From contig NZ_PQIG01000035.1 of NCBI RefSeq assembly GCF_012349115.1, positions 119,209 through 183,208 on the forward strand: 64,000 nucleotides of DNA. Direction: 5' to 3'. Under the pieces are notes generated by a model that was not told the DNA's origin, searched no databases, and saw nothing but the letters and a program-made list of their open reading frames with translations. Shown piece by piece: positions 57,493 through 64,000 of this stretch; positions within the stretch are counted from its first letter, which is position 1; the number at the start of each line of letters is the position of its first letter. The position numbers were made by a program, and so were the translations under genes. This DNA comes from Rhizobium ruizarguesonis. GTDB lineage: Bacteria; Pseudomonadota; Alphaproteobacteria; Rhizobiales; Rhizobiaceae.

Positions 57493-58455
57493 TCAGATTC
57501 GCCCCGCAAGCGACGCCATCATGGAATCCCATGCATCGGCGGCCGGATCAAGTGCTGCCTGCAACGGCTCGAACTTCTTGCGGGTGACGGCGCGGGCAAG
57601 CTGGAACTGCACCGATTTCGCCACCTCCGAAATGCGCCTGGCATGCTCGGCGGCCACCGCGAATTCAACAGGGGAAAGCCAGTTGAGGTAATCGGCCGCC
57701 AGCTCGAAATTGGCGCCCACCTGGCGAAGCGTGTTGAAGGCGTATTTGTGAAAGAAGCCGAACGGCCGTTCCGCCACCGCTTCGACCTGTTGCGGAAAGA
57801 CGCTTGCAAAGGCGCGGATCGGGTTTTCGCCGGGACGCCGGGCAAAGTGAAAGCCGGCAAGCCGCCGCGCGGTCGAACGCAGATGCGTTTCATCCGCCGG
57901 TCTTTCCGGGAACCGCGCAAATTCCGTGTAGGGCAGGAATGGCGGGTCGTTTTCCGTCAGATGCAGCTGGAACAGCCCGTCGAAATCCTCGCCTTCGAGA
58001 CGAAAATAGCCGGCATTGTGGAAATAATCGACGCGCTTGGCCGCAACGTCCAGCCGGTTGATCGCAACCGTCGTCTTGCCGTGCTCCTGCCGGTAGGCGG
58101 TGCCGCGCGTATCCGGCATGTAGAAGGAATCCATTTCGATCAGGCAAAGGCGGGCCCGCGCGATCTGAACCTCGACATGGCGTTCGACACGGTCGTAGAT
58201 GGCAAGCTCGGTCGCACGAATGCCGTAGAGCGCTTCGAGATCCTCGAGCGGCACCTTGAAGAAGGTGAACTGGTCGCCCTCGAAATCCTGCGTCAGGGTA
58301 AAACCCAGCATCGCCTCTGGCGCAACGCCTGATGTCGCCAGAACCTCGATCCAGAGATCGATATAACAATTGGTTTCCGGCCAGGCGCGCTCGCTGGAAT
58401 GCAGCGCGTGCGGCCAGTAGGCCTCCGGGTCTATTCCCGGGAATACCGATGTCAT
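57493..58455 (-). CDS. DUF1839 family protein
   Basis: A 320-residue protein of DUF1839: HSSERAWPETNCYIDLWIEVLATSGV then FTLTQDFEGDQFTFFKVPLEDLEALYGI are the diagnostic blocks, and FRLEGEDFDGLFQL and PERPADETHLRSTARRLAGFHFARRPGENPIRAF follow. No reaction is known to me. It lies 8 bases after the carrier-protein ligase gene and 16 bases before the GH2 gene. Because it accompanies the ligase and the carrier protein, I infer that it transfers or modifies the carrier-bound aminoacyl group. ATG 58455 gives the family start. Confidence 0.85.
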   Translation of the reverse strand: MTSVFPGIDPEAYWPHALHSSERAWPETNCYIDLWIEVLATSGVAPEAMLGFTLTQDFEGDQFTFFKVPLEDLEALYGIRATELAIYDRVERHVEVQIARARLCLIEMDSFYMPDTRGTAYRQEHGKTTVAINRLDVAAKRVDYFHNAGYFRLEGEDFDGLFQLHLTENDPPFLPYTEFARFPERPADETHLRSTARRLAGFHFARRPGENPIRAFASVFPQQVEAVAERPFGFFHKYAFNTLRQVGANFELAADYLNWLSPVEFAVAAEHARRISEVAKSVQFQLARAVTRKKFEPLQAALDPAADAWDSMMASLAGRI

Positions 58456-58463
58456 CGATTTGC

Positions 58464-59372
58464 TCAGCCCCACAGCGCTTTCCGTACGCTGGCCGGCCAT
58501 TGCTTCACATCGAGCCCGTGATGATGGAAGAGGGCAAGGGCGATGCGCTCCAGCCCGAAGCCGACGCAAGCGGTGTGCGCGACACTGCCGTCTTCAAGAT
58601 TGAGACCCCACTTCGTGCCGAAGGCATCCTGATGGTAATTAAAGCTCATGCAGGCGGTCGGATTGGCGGCCGAGGTGATCGGGATCAACAGCTCGAACTT
58701 CAGGTTCTGGTCACGCTGATTATTGGCGAGCATCTTGCCGGCGCGGCCGAAGAACGGATCATTGGCGACGTCGATCGTCACCTCGAGGCCGACGGCCTTC
58801 ATCATCTCGACGCCGCGATCCATCCAGCGCTGGCGGAAATCGGTGACGTGCAGCTCTGTGCCCATGCAGACATATTCACGCATGCGGAACAACTGCTGGC
58901 GGGCAGGGTCTTTCGACGGCTCATGGCGGAAGCAATAGGATTGCAGGTCGAAGAGGCCGCCCGTCTTCGGCAAGTTGCCACGCTTGGCGATCGTCGGATA
59001 GAGCGGATAGCAGGCAGCCGGCGTCAGCACGATGTCGGTCGCCTCCTGCCCCTTGGTCCAGTCTTCGCCGACTTCCATGCATTGCAGCAGGCTGACATGA
59101 TCGAGCTCGCTGCCGCAGAAGCTGTGCACCGTGCCGGCGAGCTGCGGAAAGCTCTTCATGTAACCGCTCTTTTCGAAGAAGGCGCGGTTCATGCCGGGCG
59201 GAAAGCGCATGGCTTCGGCACCATCGGAGCCGCCGAACGTGTCGATCAGGCGCTCGAAGGCAGCGATCACGTCTTCGAACTGGCCGCTGCGGCCGTAGAG
59301 CCCGTCGATGCCGGTATCGATCAGCAGACCGGATTCGAAAAGCCGGTCCAGAAACGAGGTCTGCATATCCAT
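58464..59372 (-). CDS. SerRS-like amino acid:[carrier protein] ligase
   Basis: A 302-residue class II synthetase core lacking a tRNA-binding domain. These enzymes activate glycine or alanine with ATP and load it on the phosphopantetheine of a small carrier protein, not on tRNA. Motif 2 is [20 protein letters not shown]; motif 3 is [12 protein letters not shown]. Zinc ligands C121, E166 and C269 keep the same spacing as Cys131, Glu176 and Cys279 that I recall for Bradyrhizobium Bll0957. ATG 59372 follows GGGGTGA; a GTG at 59381 is the alternative. Carrier protein and flavoprotein genes lie directly upstream, as in Agrobacterium. Confidence 0.92.
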   Translation of the reverse strand: MDMQTSFLDRLFESGLLIDTGIDGLYGRSGQFEDVIAAFERLIDTFGGSDGAEAMRFPPGMNRAFFEKSGYMKSFPQLAGTVHSFCGSELDHVSLLQCMEVGEDWTKGQEATDIVLTPAACYPLYPTIAKRGNLPKTGGLFDLQSYCFRHEPSKDPARQQLFRMREYVCMGTELHVTDFRQRWMDRGVEMMKAVGLEVTIDVANDPFFGRAGKMLANNQRDQNLKFELLIPITSAANPTACMSFNYHQDAFGTKWGLNLEDGSVAHTACVGFGLERIALALFHHHGLDVKQWPASVRKALWG

Positions 59373-59377
59373 GACTG

Positions 59378-60559
59378 TCACCCCAGTAGGCTAGTGTCCT
59401 GCTTATGGACAAGAAGCATGCTCGACGTGTTGCCGAGGATGCGATCATTCGAGATCATGAGTTGTGCGGAATGCGCGTCGCGCAGATGGCGTCCAAGACT
59501 GAAGGGCGTGCCGTTCTTGTAGCCCATGATACCGCAGATCAGCATCGCATGGTTGACGATCTCCAGGATCGTCTCGGACGAGGCGATCTTGACGTTGTTC
59601 ATCGCCACCGCAAATCCCATCGAAGACAGCCTGTCGGCGTCGGCCTTGGCATCCTCATAGGCCTTGAGGCCGGCAACCACGTTGGATTTCACCATCTGCA
59701 GCAGGTTCGAAACCTCGGCGAGGCGTAGCGCGCCCGGCGGCTGGGCATCCGGCGCCTTGCGGGCTGCGGCACGCACGAAAGCCTGGGCGCGTACAACGGC
59801 GTCGACGGCGATGCCGTACCAGACGCCGCTCCATAAGAGGTGCGAGGAGGCAAGCATGGACTGCGCCGCGATCTCCGCGAAAGGCTTCGGCAGGATCTGG
59901 CAAGCCGGCGCTTCGCCCTTGAACAGGAAGCCGTCGGAGCAGGTTCCGCGCATGCCGAGCGTATTCCAGACATGCGTTTTCTCGAGCGTGTACTGGTCCT
60001 TGAGAAAGGCCGTCAGCACCTGATCGGAGGAAGCCGCCTGCGCGTGGGCACGCGAGGTGATAAGGATGGCATCGGCATGCGAGCCATAGGAAATGACGGT
60101 CGCATCCTTTTCGAGGCGGCACGTGTCGCCATCGACCTCGACCGCGCAGATGCTGTTGCGCAGATTTCCGCCGATACCGCCTTCGGTGGTGGCGGATGCG
60201 ATCAGCAGCTGTTCGGCGGCGATGCGGCGCATGAAATCGCGATGCCACTCGCTGTCGGTGCCATGTTCAACGAGGCTTGACAGCTTGATGTGGTGCATGG
60301 CGAAGACCATGGCGCTTGCGGCGCAGGCCTGGCCGAGCATCGAACACAATTCGGCGATCTCGGTAATCGAGGCGGATTCGCCGCCGAGATGGCGCGGCAC
60401 CTGGATGCCGAGCAGCCTTTCGGCCTTCATCGCATCGACGGCTTCCCGGGGGAAGCGGGCCTCGGCATCGACGGTATCCGCGTGTTTCGCCGCAATTTCG
60501 GCGACACGGGCCACCCTCGCGACAAGACCGTCCTGCATGATCTTGACAGGGAAATTCAT
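59378..60559 (-). CDS. Acyl-CoA dehydrogenase-like flavoprotein
   Basis: A 393-residue ACAD-family protein with the N-terminal helical part ([32 protein letters not shown]), the FAD-binding middle ([25 protein letters not shown]) and the C-terminal helices. Where true dehydrogenases have the catalytic YEGT-type motif, this one reads [10 protein letters not shown], so the usual Glu base is not visible. It overlaps the carrier-protein stop (TGATG) and is followed at once by the ligase gene, so a carrier-bound aminoacyl substrate is likely. Relatives oxidise prolyl carrier proteins in other pathways. Confidence 0.85.
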   Translation of the reverse strand: MNFPVKIMQDGLVARVARVAEIAAKHADTVDAEARFPREAVDAMKAERLLGIQVPRHLGGESASITEIAELCSMLGQACAASAMVFAMHHIKLSSLVEHGTDSEWHRDFMRRIAAEQLLIASATTEGGIGGNLRNSICAVEVDGDTCRLEKDATVISYGSHADAILITSRAHAQAASSDQVLTAFLKDQYTLEKTHVWNTLGMRGTCSDGFLFKGEAPACQILPKPFAEIAAQSMLASSHLLWSGVWYGIAVDAVVRAQAFVRAAARKAPDAQPPGALRLAEVSNLLQMVKSNVVAGLKAYEDAKADADRLSSMGFAVAMNNVKIASSETILEIVNHAMLICGIMGYKNGTPFSLGRHLRDAHSAQLMISNDRILGNTSSMLLVHKQDTSLLG

Positions 60560-60810
60560 CAGGCGACCTTCCGGCTGTCCCGGATGAGATCGACGGTCCT
60601 GGCGATGGCCGAGATGCTCGCGAAGGATTTGCGGTTCAGGAGATTGTCGGGAAACTCGATGTCGAAGGCCTCTTCGAGGCCAAGCATCAGCTGCACAGAA
60701 GCAAAGGACGTCAAACCTGCCGCATAAAGATCGGCATCGTCGGCGACCTGGTCGATCGACCCGGGAAGCTTGCCGAATTTAGCTACGAGGTCGCGGATTG
60801 CCTTATTCAT
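60559..60810 (-). CDS. Acyl carrier protein
   Basis: An 83-residue carrier protein: MNKAIRDLVAKFGKLPGSID, DADLYAAGLTSFASVQLMLGLEEAFDIEFPDNLL. S35 in GLTSF is the phosphopantetheine site. It is a specialised carrier: DLYAAGLTSF replaces the fatty-acid type DSLD. First gene of the cluster; the next gene overlaps its stop. It is the likely partner of the ligase. Confidence 0.93.
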   Translation of the reverse strand: MNKAIRDLVAKFGKLPGSIDQVADDADLYAAGLTSFASVQLMLGLEEAFDIEFPDNLLNRKSFASISAIARTVDLIRDSRKVA

Positions 60811-61073
60811 CCCATCACTCCAAGATTCTCATGATCCCGAACCGGCGTTCATCGCCTTGTCATGAGCGTTCTTTTAGTGCGGAAAACAGAACATTCCGCT
60901 AATTTATTGAGTTAAATATGACTGAGGCTCATAGTTAGGATTTTAGCGATCATTCCCGTACCGTCGTAAACAACAACCTTATATCAATGACTTAAGGTAA
61001 TTTGGACGCTGCGACACACTCTGGTTTCTGGCGTGGCGAGTACAGAAATGACACGCAAAGCGCCACGTTTGTC

Positions 61074-62126
61074 TCAATCGGCAGGCGGATAGGAATGCTC
61101 GCCGCCGCGATAATCGGTGACGGAATAACATCCGTCGCCCGTCGCCCGGATCGCGCTTCCGCTGACGACGGCCTTGCCGTGACCGCCTGGGATATCGAGG
61201 ATGTAAGCCGGCTGGCAGAGACCGGAAATCCGGCCGCGCAGCGCCGCGACGATCTCCTGCCCCTCCTCGATCGTCACTCTGAAATGACCGGTGCCGGGCG
61301 CCAGATCCGGATGATGGAGGTAATAGGGTTTGACCCGGATTTCGACGAAGGCCTTCATCAACTCCGCAAGCACGGCGGGATCGTCATTGACACCCTTGAG
61401 CAGCACCGACTGGCTGACCATGGCGATGCCGGCATCGACGAGGCGGCCGCAGGCGGCCCGCGCTTCCGGCGTCAGTTCGCGGACATGGTTGGCGTGCAAC
61501 GCGATATACACCGTCTTGCCGCTCGCCTTCAGCCCGGCGATCAGCGCCGCATCGATCTTCTCGGGGTCGACGACCGGAACACGGGTGTGGAACCTGATGA
61601 TCTTCACATGCGCGATGCCGGCAAGCACCTCCATGATCTCGCCGAGCCGGCGCGGCGAAAGCACCAGCGGATCGCCCCCGGTGAGGATGACCTCCCAGAT
61701 TTCCTCATGACCGCTTATATAATCGAAAGCGACCTGCATCGCCGCGGCATCGAGTGTGCCGAGGCCCTGCGGCCCCACCATTTCACGCCGGAAGCAGAAG
61801 CGGCAATAGACCGGGCAGACATGCACGGCCTTGAGCAAGACACGATCGGGATAGCGGTGAACGATGCCTTCGACGGGGCTGTGGGCATGATCGCCGATCG
61901 GATCGGCGCGTTCTTCCGGGGCGATCGTGAGTTCGGCTGCATCAGGCACGAATTGCCGAGCGATCGGATCATCGGGATCGGTGCGGTCGATGAGCTTGCT
62001 GATCGCAGGCGTCAGCGCAATCGCGTAACGCGCCGCAACCTCCTCGAGCCCTGCACGATCGGCAGGAGCGACCAGCCCCGCCTTCACAAGATCGTCGACG
62101 CTCTTGATCGGTTTGACGACATTCAT
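61074..62126 (-). CDS. epmB: Lysine 2,3-aminomutase-like protein (EF-P modification)
   Basis: A 350-residue radical SAM protein. The cluster motif HVCPVYCRFCF gives C104, C108 and C111; GQ-type and glycine-rich SAM contacts (VILTGGDPLVLSPRRL) follow, and PLP lysine region is in KPYYLHHPDLAPGTGHFR. EpmB turns (S)-alpha-lysine into (R)-beta-lysine for EpmA. The neighbour epmA overlaps by 4 bases, and efp lies beyond it, which supports this over a catabolic KamA. Confidence 0.92.
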   Translation of the reverse strand: MNVVKPIKSVDDLVKAGLVAPADRAGLEEVAARYAIALTPAISKLIDRTDPDDPIARQFVPDAAELTIAPEERADPIGDHAHSPVEGIVHRYPDRVLLKAVHVCPVYCRFCFRREMVGPQGLGTLDAAAMQVAFDYISGHEEIWEVILTGGDPLVLSPRRLGEIMEVLAGIAHVKIIRFHTRVPVVDPEKIDAALIAGLKASGKTVYIALHANHVRELTPEARAACGRLVDAGIAMVSQSVLLKGVNDDPAVLAELMKAFVEIRVKPYYLHHPDLAPGTGHFRVTIEEGQEIVAALRGRISGLCQPAYILDIPGGHGKAVVSGSAIRATGDGCYSVTDYRGGEHSYPPAD

Positions 62127-63184
62127 CTTCCATACTCCGCCACCGGCGCCCAGAGCACCTGGTCGATGCGCGATGCTCCCGTCGCCAGCATCACCAGCCG
62201 GTCGAAGCCGAGCGCGATACCGCTTGCCTCAGGCATCAGCGACAGCGCGGCGAGGAAATCCTCGTCGATCGGATAGGTCTCGCCGTAGACCCGCGCCTTC
62301 TCGGCCATCTCGATCTCGAACCGGCGCCGCTGTTCGGCAGCGTTGGTGAGTTCGCCGAAGCCGTTCGCAAGCTCGACGCCGCAGGCATAGAGCTCGAAAC
62401 GCTCGGCAACTCTGGGGTCGCGTGCCGAAGGACGGGCAAGGGCTGCCTCCGAGATCGGATATTCGTCGAGGATGGTGATGCGGCCGAAGCCGAGATGCGG
62501 TTCGATCTTTTCGACCAGCACCCGGCTGAAGAGATCGGCCCAGCCGTCGTCATCGGCAACACGCATGCCGACGCGCTTCGTCTCGGCCGCCAGATAGTCG
62601 CGGTCGGTCGAACCGTCGGCGGCGACGGAGGCGAGAAGATCGATGCCGGCATGACGCTCGAACGCTTCGGCAACCCCAATCCGCTCCGGCCCGGCAAAGG
62701 GGTCGCTCTCGGCGCCGCGATAGGCAAGCTTCCCGGTCTTCACCGTTTCGGCCGCAAGCGCCAGGATCCGTACGCAATCCATCATCAGGCTCTCGTAGCT
62801 TTCGCCGGCCCGATACCATTCGAGCATGGTGAACTCAGGATGATGCAGCGGCCCGCGCTCGCGGTTGCGGTAGACATGGGCAAAACACGAAATGCGTTCC
62901 TCGCCCGCCGCAAGCAGCTTCTTGCAGGCGAATTCCGGCGAGGTGTGCAGGTAGAACGGCGCCTTTTGCCCATCCGTCGTCAGTGCTTCCGTGGCGAAGG
63001 CATGCAGATGCGCCTCGTTGCCGGGAGAGACCTGCAGCACCGCCGTATCCACCTCGATGAAATCCTCGCGCGCGAAAAACCCGCGCAAGGCCGCCTGGAT
63101 CGCATTGCGCCCGATCAGGAACGGACGGCGGTCGGCATGCACGGACGGGGTCCACCAGGGGGACGCTTTCGCCGAAGAGTTCAT
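62123..63184 (-). CDS. epmA: EF-P--lysine ligase EpmA (GenX/PoxA)
   Basis: A 353-residue paralog of the lysyl-tRNA synthetase core without an anticodon-binding domain. Class II motif 2 reads [22 protein letters not shown], and motif 3 [16 protein letters not shown]. It joins beta-lysine to Lys34 of EF-P. Divergent from efp with a shared 149-base promoter region, and coupled to epmB by a 4-base overlap. Confidence 0.95.
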   Translation of the reverse strand: MNSSAKASPWWTPSVHADRRPFLIGRNAIQAALRGFFAREDFIEVDTAVLQVSPGNEAHLHAFATEALTTDGQKAPFYLHTSPEFACKKLLAAGEERISCFAHVYRNRERGPLHHPEFTMLEWYRAGESYESLMMDCVRILALAAETVKTGKLAYRGAESDPFAGPERIGVAEAFERHAGIDLLASVAADGSTDRDYLAAETKRVGMRVADDDGWADLFSRVLVEKIEPHLGFGRITILDEYPISEAALARPSARDPRVAERFELYACGVELANGFGELTNAAEQRRRFEIEMAEKARVYGETYPIDEDFLAALSLMPEASGIALGFDRLVMLATGASRIDQVLWAPVAEYGR

Positions 63185-63333
63185 TCCAAGCTTTCTTCGC
63201 CGGAGAGGCCGGTATGGGGGGTGGCTATTTCCCGGATTTTAGGTTAGTTGCGCCCCCAAGAAAAACATTTGCGTCTTCGGGGGCGTCTCGACAGTCATCT
63301 ACGACGCCGAAAGCCGAGTTACAAGGAAGTCTT

Positions 63334-63903
63334 ATGGTCAAGGTCATCGCCTCTTCGGTCCGCAAGGGCAACGTTCTCGATGTCGACGGCAAGCTCTACG
63401 TCGTTCTCACCGCCCAGAACTTTCATCCGGGCAAGGGCACGCCGGTCACCCAGGTCGACATGCGCCGCATCGTCGACGGCGTGAAGGTTTCCGAGCGCTG
63501 GCGCACCACCGAACAGGTCGAGCGCGCCTTCGTCGAGGACGTCTCCTTCCAGTTTCTCTATGAAGACGGCGAAGGCTTCCACTTCATGAACCCGGCGAGC
63601 TACGATCAGGTCGTCGTCGATGTCGCCACGATGGGTGACGACAAGGCTTATCTGCAGGAAGGCATGTCCTGCATCCTCTCGATGCATGAAGGTATTGCGC
63701 TGGCGCTCCAACTGCCGCGCCACGTCACGCTCGAAATCATGGAGACGGAACCGGTCGTCAAGGGCCAGACGGCATCGTCCTCCTACAAGCCGGCCATACT
63801 GTCGAACGGCGTGCGCGCCATGGTGCCGCCGCACATCAATGCCGGCACCCGCGTCGTCATCGCGACGGAAGACAATTCCTACGTCGAACGCGCCAAGGAC
63901 TGA
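63334..63903 (+). CDS. efp: Elongation factor P
   Basis: A 189-residue translation factor that rescues ribosomes stalled at polyproline. It begins [20 protein letters not shown]; the modified lysine is K34 in HPGKGTPV, the three OB-type domains are intact, and the C-terminal block [22 protein letters not shown] is typical. Strong ribosome site ACAAGGAAGTC. The nearby epmA and epmB genes support beta-lysylation at K34. Confidence 0.97.
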   Translation: MVKVIASSVRKGNVLDVDGKLYVVLTAQNFHPGKGTPVTQVDMRRIVDGVKVSERWRTTEQVERAFVEDVSFQFLYEDGEGFHFMNPASYDQVVVDVATMGDDKAYLQEGMSCILSMHEGIALALQLPRHVTLEIMETEPVVKGQTASSSYKPAILSNGVRAMVPPHINAGTRVVIATEDNSYVERAKD

Positions 63904-63924
63904 TCCTGGTTTCAGCCTATCGAA

Positions 63925-63946
63925 AAGGCCGGCTCACGCCGGCCTT
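63925..63946 (+). terminator. First hairpin after efp
   Basis: Perfect 9-bp stem AAGGCCGGC / GCCGGCCTT with loop TCAC, 21 bases after the efp stop; no T run, so it may act with the next hairpin. Confidence 0.55.
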
Positions 63947-63958
63947 CAGACCGCTGAC

Positions 63959-63983
63959 AAACCCGTCGATTTTTCGGCGGGTT
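63959..63983 (+). terminator. Rho-independent terminator after efp
   Basis: Stem AACCCGTCG / CGGCGGGTT (one G-T pair) with loop ATTTTT, followed by TTGTTTTTG. A standard intrinsic terminator. Confidence 0.75.
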
Positions 63984-64000
63984 TTGTTTTTGCGGATTGG

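Noticed and set aside
61005..61073. Terminator after epmB from the GCGTGGCG / CGCCACG arms
   Set aside because: The arms are separated by about 24 bases and no T run follows, so the support is weak.

Overview
The window reads as a piece of a Rhizobium chromosome (R. etli / R. leguminosarum type). Evidence: high-GC codon use throughout, alphaproteobacterial versions of leuC, ftsK, glnK-amtB and lolA, dispersed palindromic repeats typical of Rhizobiaceae intergenic regions, a candidate RirA-type iron box, and a SerRS-like amino acid:carrier protein ligase cluster of the kind described in Bradyrhizobium and Agrobacterium. The species call is inference; no search was possible.

Layout. 0.1-17.3 kb is core housekeeping: leuC, a small secreted protein, an aldo/keto reductase, a YkuD protein, an OmpR-type regulator followed by a cyclic-nucleotide-binding protein, xthA, lolA, ftsK, the nitrogen-regulated glnK-amtB pair (candidate sigma-54 and NtrC sites), tesB, a UbiH-type hydroxylase, a Trm112-like protein, a LON-domain protein, a CnoX-type thioredoxin and a YbaK-type editing protein, ending at tRNA-Gly(GCC). 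17.4-27.1 kb is accessory: a decayed IS481-type transposase, then a mixed set of redox and hydrolase genes with LysR and AraC regulators, a degenerate partial copy of the AraC gene, and nearly 0.9 kb of apparently non-coding DNA with a repeated palindrome. 27.1-37.6 kb is a peptide uptake and degradation locus: M81 peptidase, GntR regulator, dipeptide-type ABC transporter, gamma-glutamyltransferase-like enzyme, DUF1028 protein. 37.9-43.2 kb holds a glycoamylase-like protein and an iron(III) ABC transporter with a candidate iron box. 43.3-49.0 kb is a lysine/pipecolate catabolic operon (hglS-amaA-amaB) with a divergent LysR gene and a stand-alone Lrp ligand-binding domain.

49.1-60.8 kb is the most unusual part: a seven-gene minus-strand cluster of acyl carrier protein, acyl-CoA dehydrogenase-like flavoprotein, SerRS-like amino acid:carrier protein ligase, DUF1839 protein, GH2 glycosidase, GT4 glycosyltransferase and a 1103-residue fusion of a polysaccharide flippase to two alpha/beta hydrolase domains whose nucleophile positions are not serine; a second GT4 gene converges on it. 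I infer a pathway that charges an amino acid on a carrier protein, possibly oxidises it, and attaches it to an exported glycan. 61.0-63.9 kb carries the EF-P modification genes epmB-epmA divergent from efp.

At least nine dispersed palindromic repeats lie between genes; two families occur as near-identical, equal-length pairs tens of kilobases apart.
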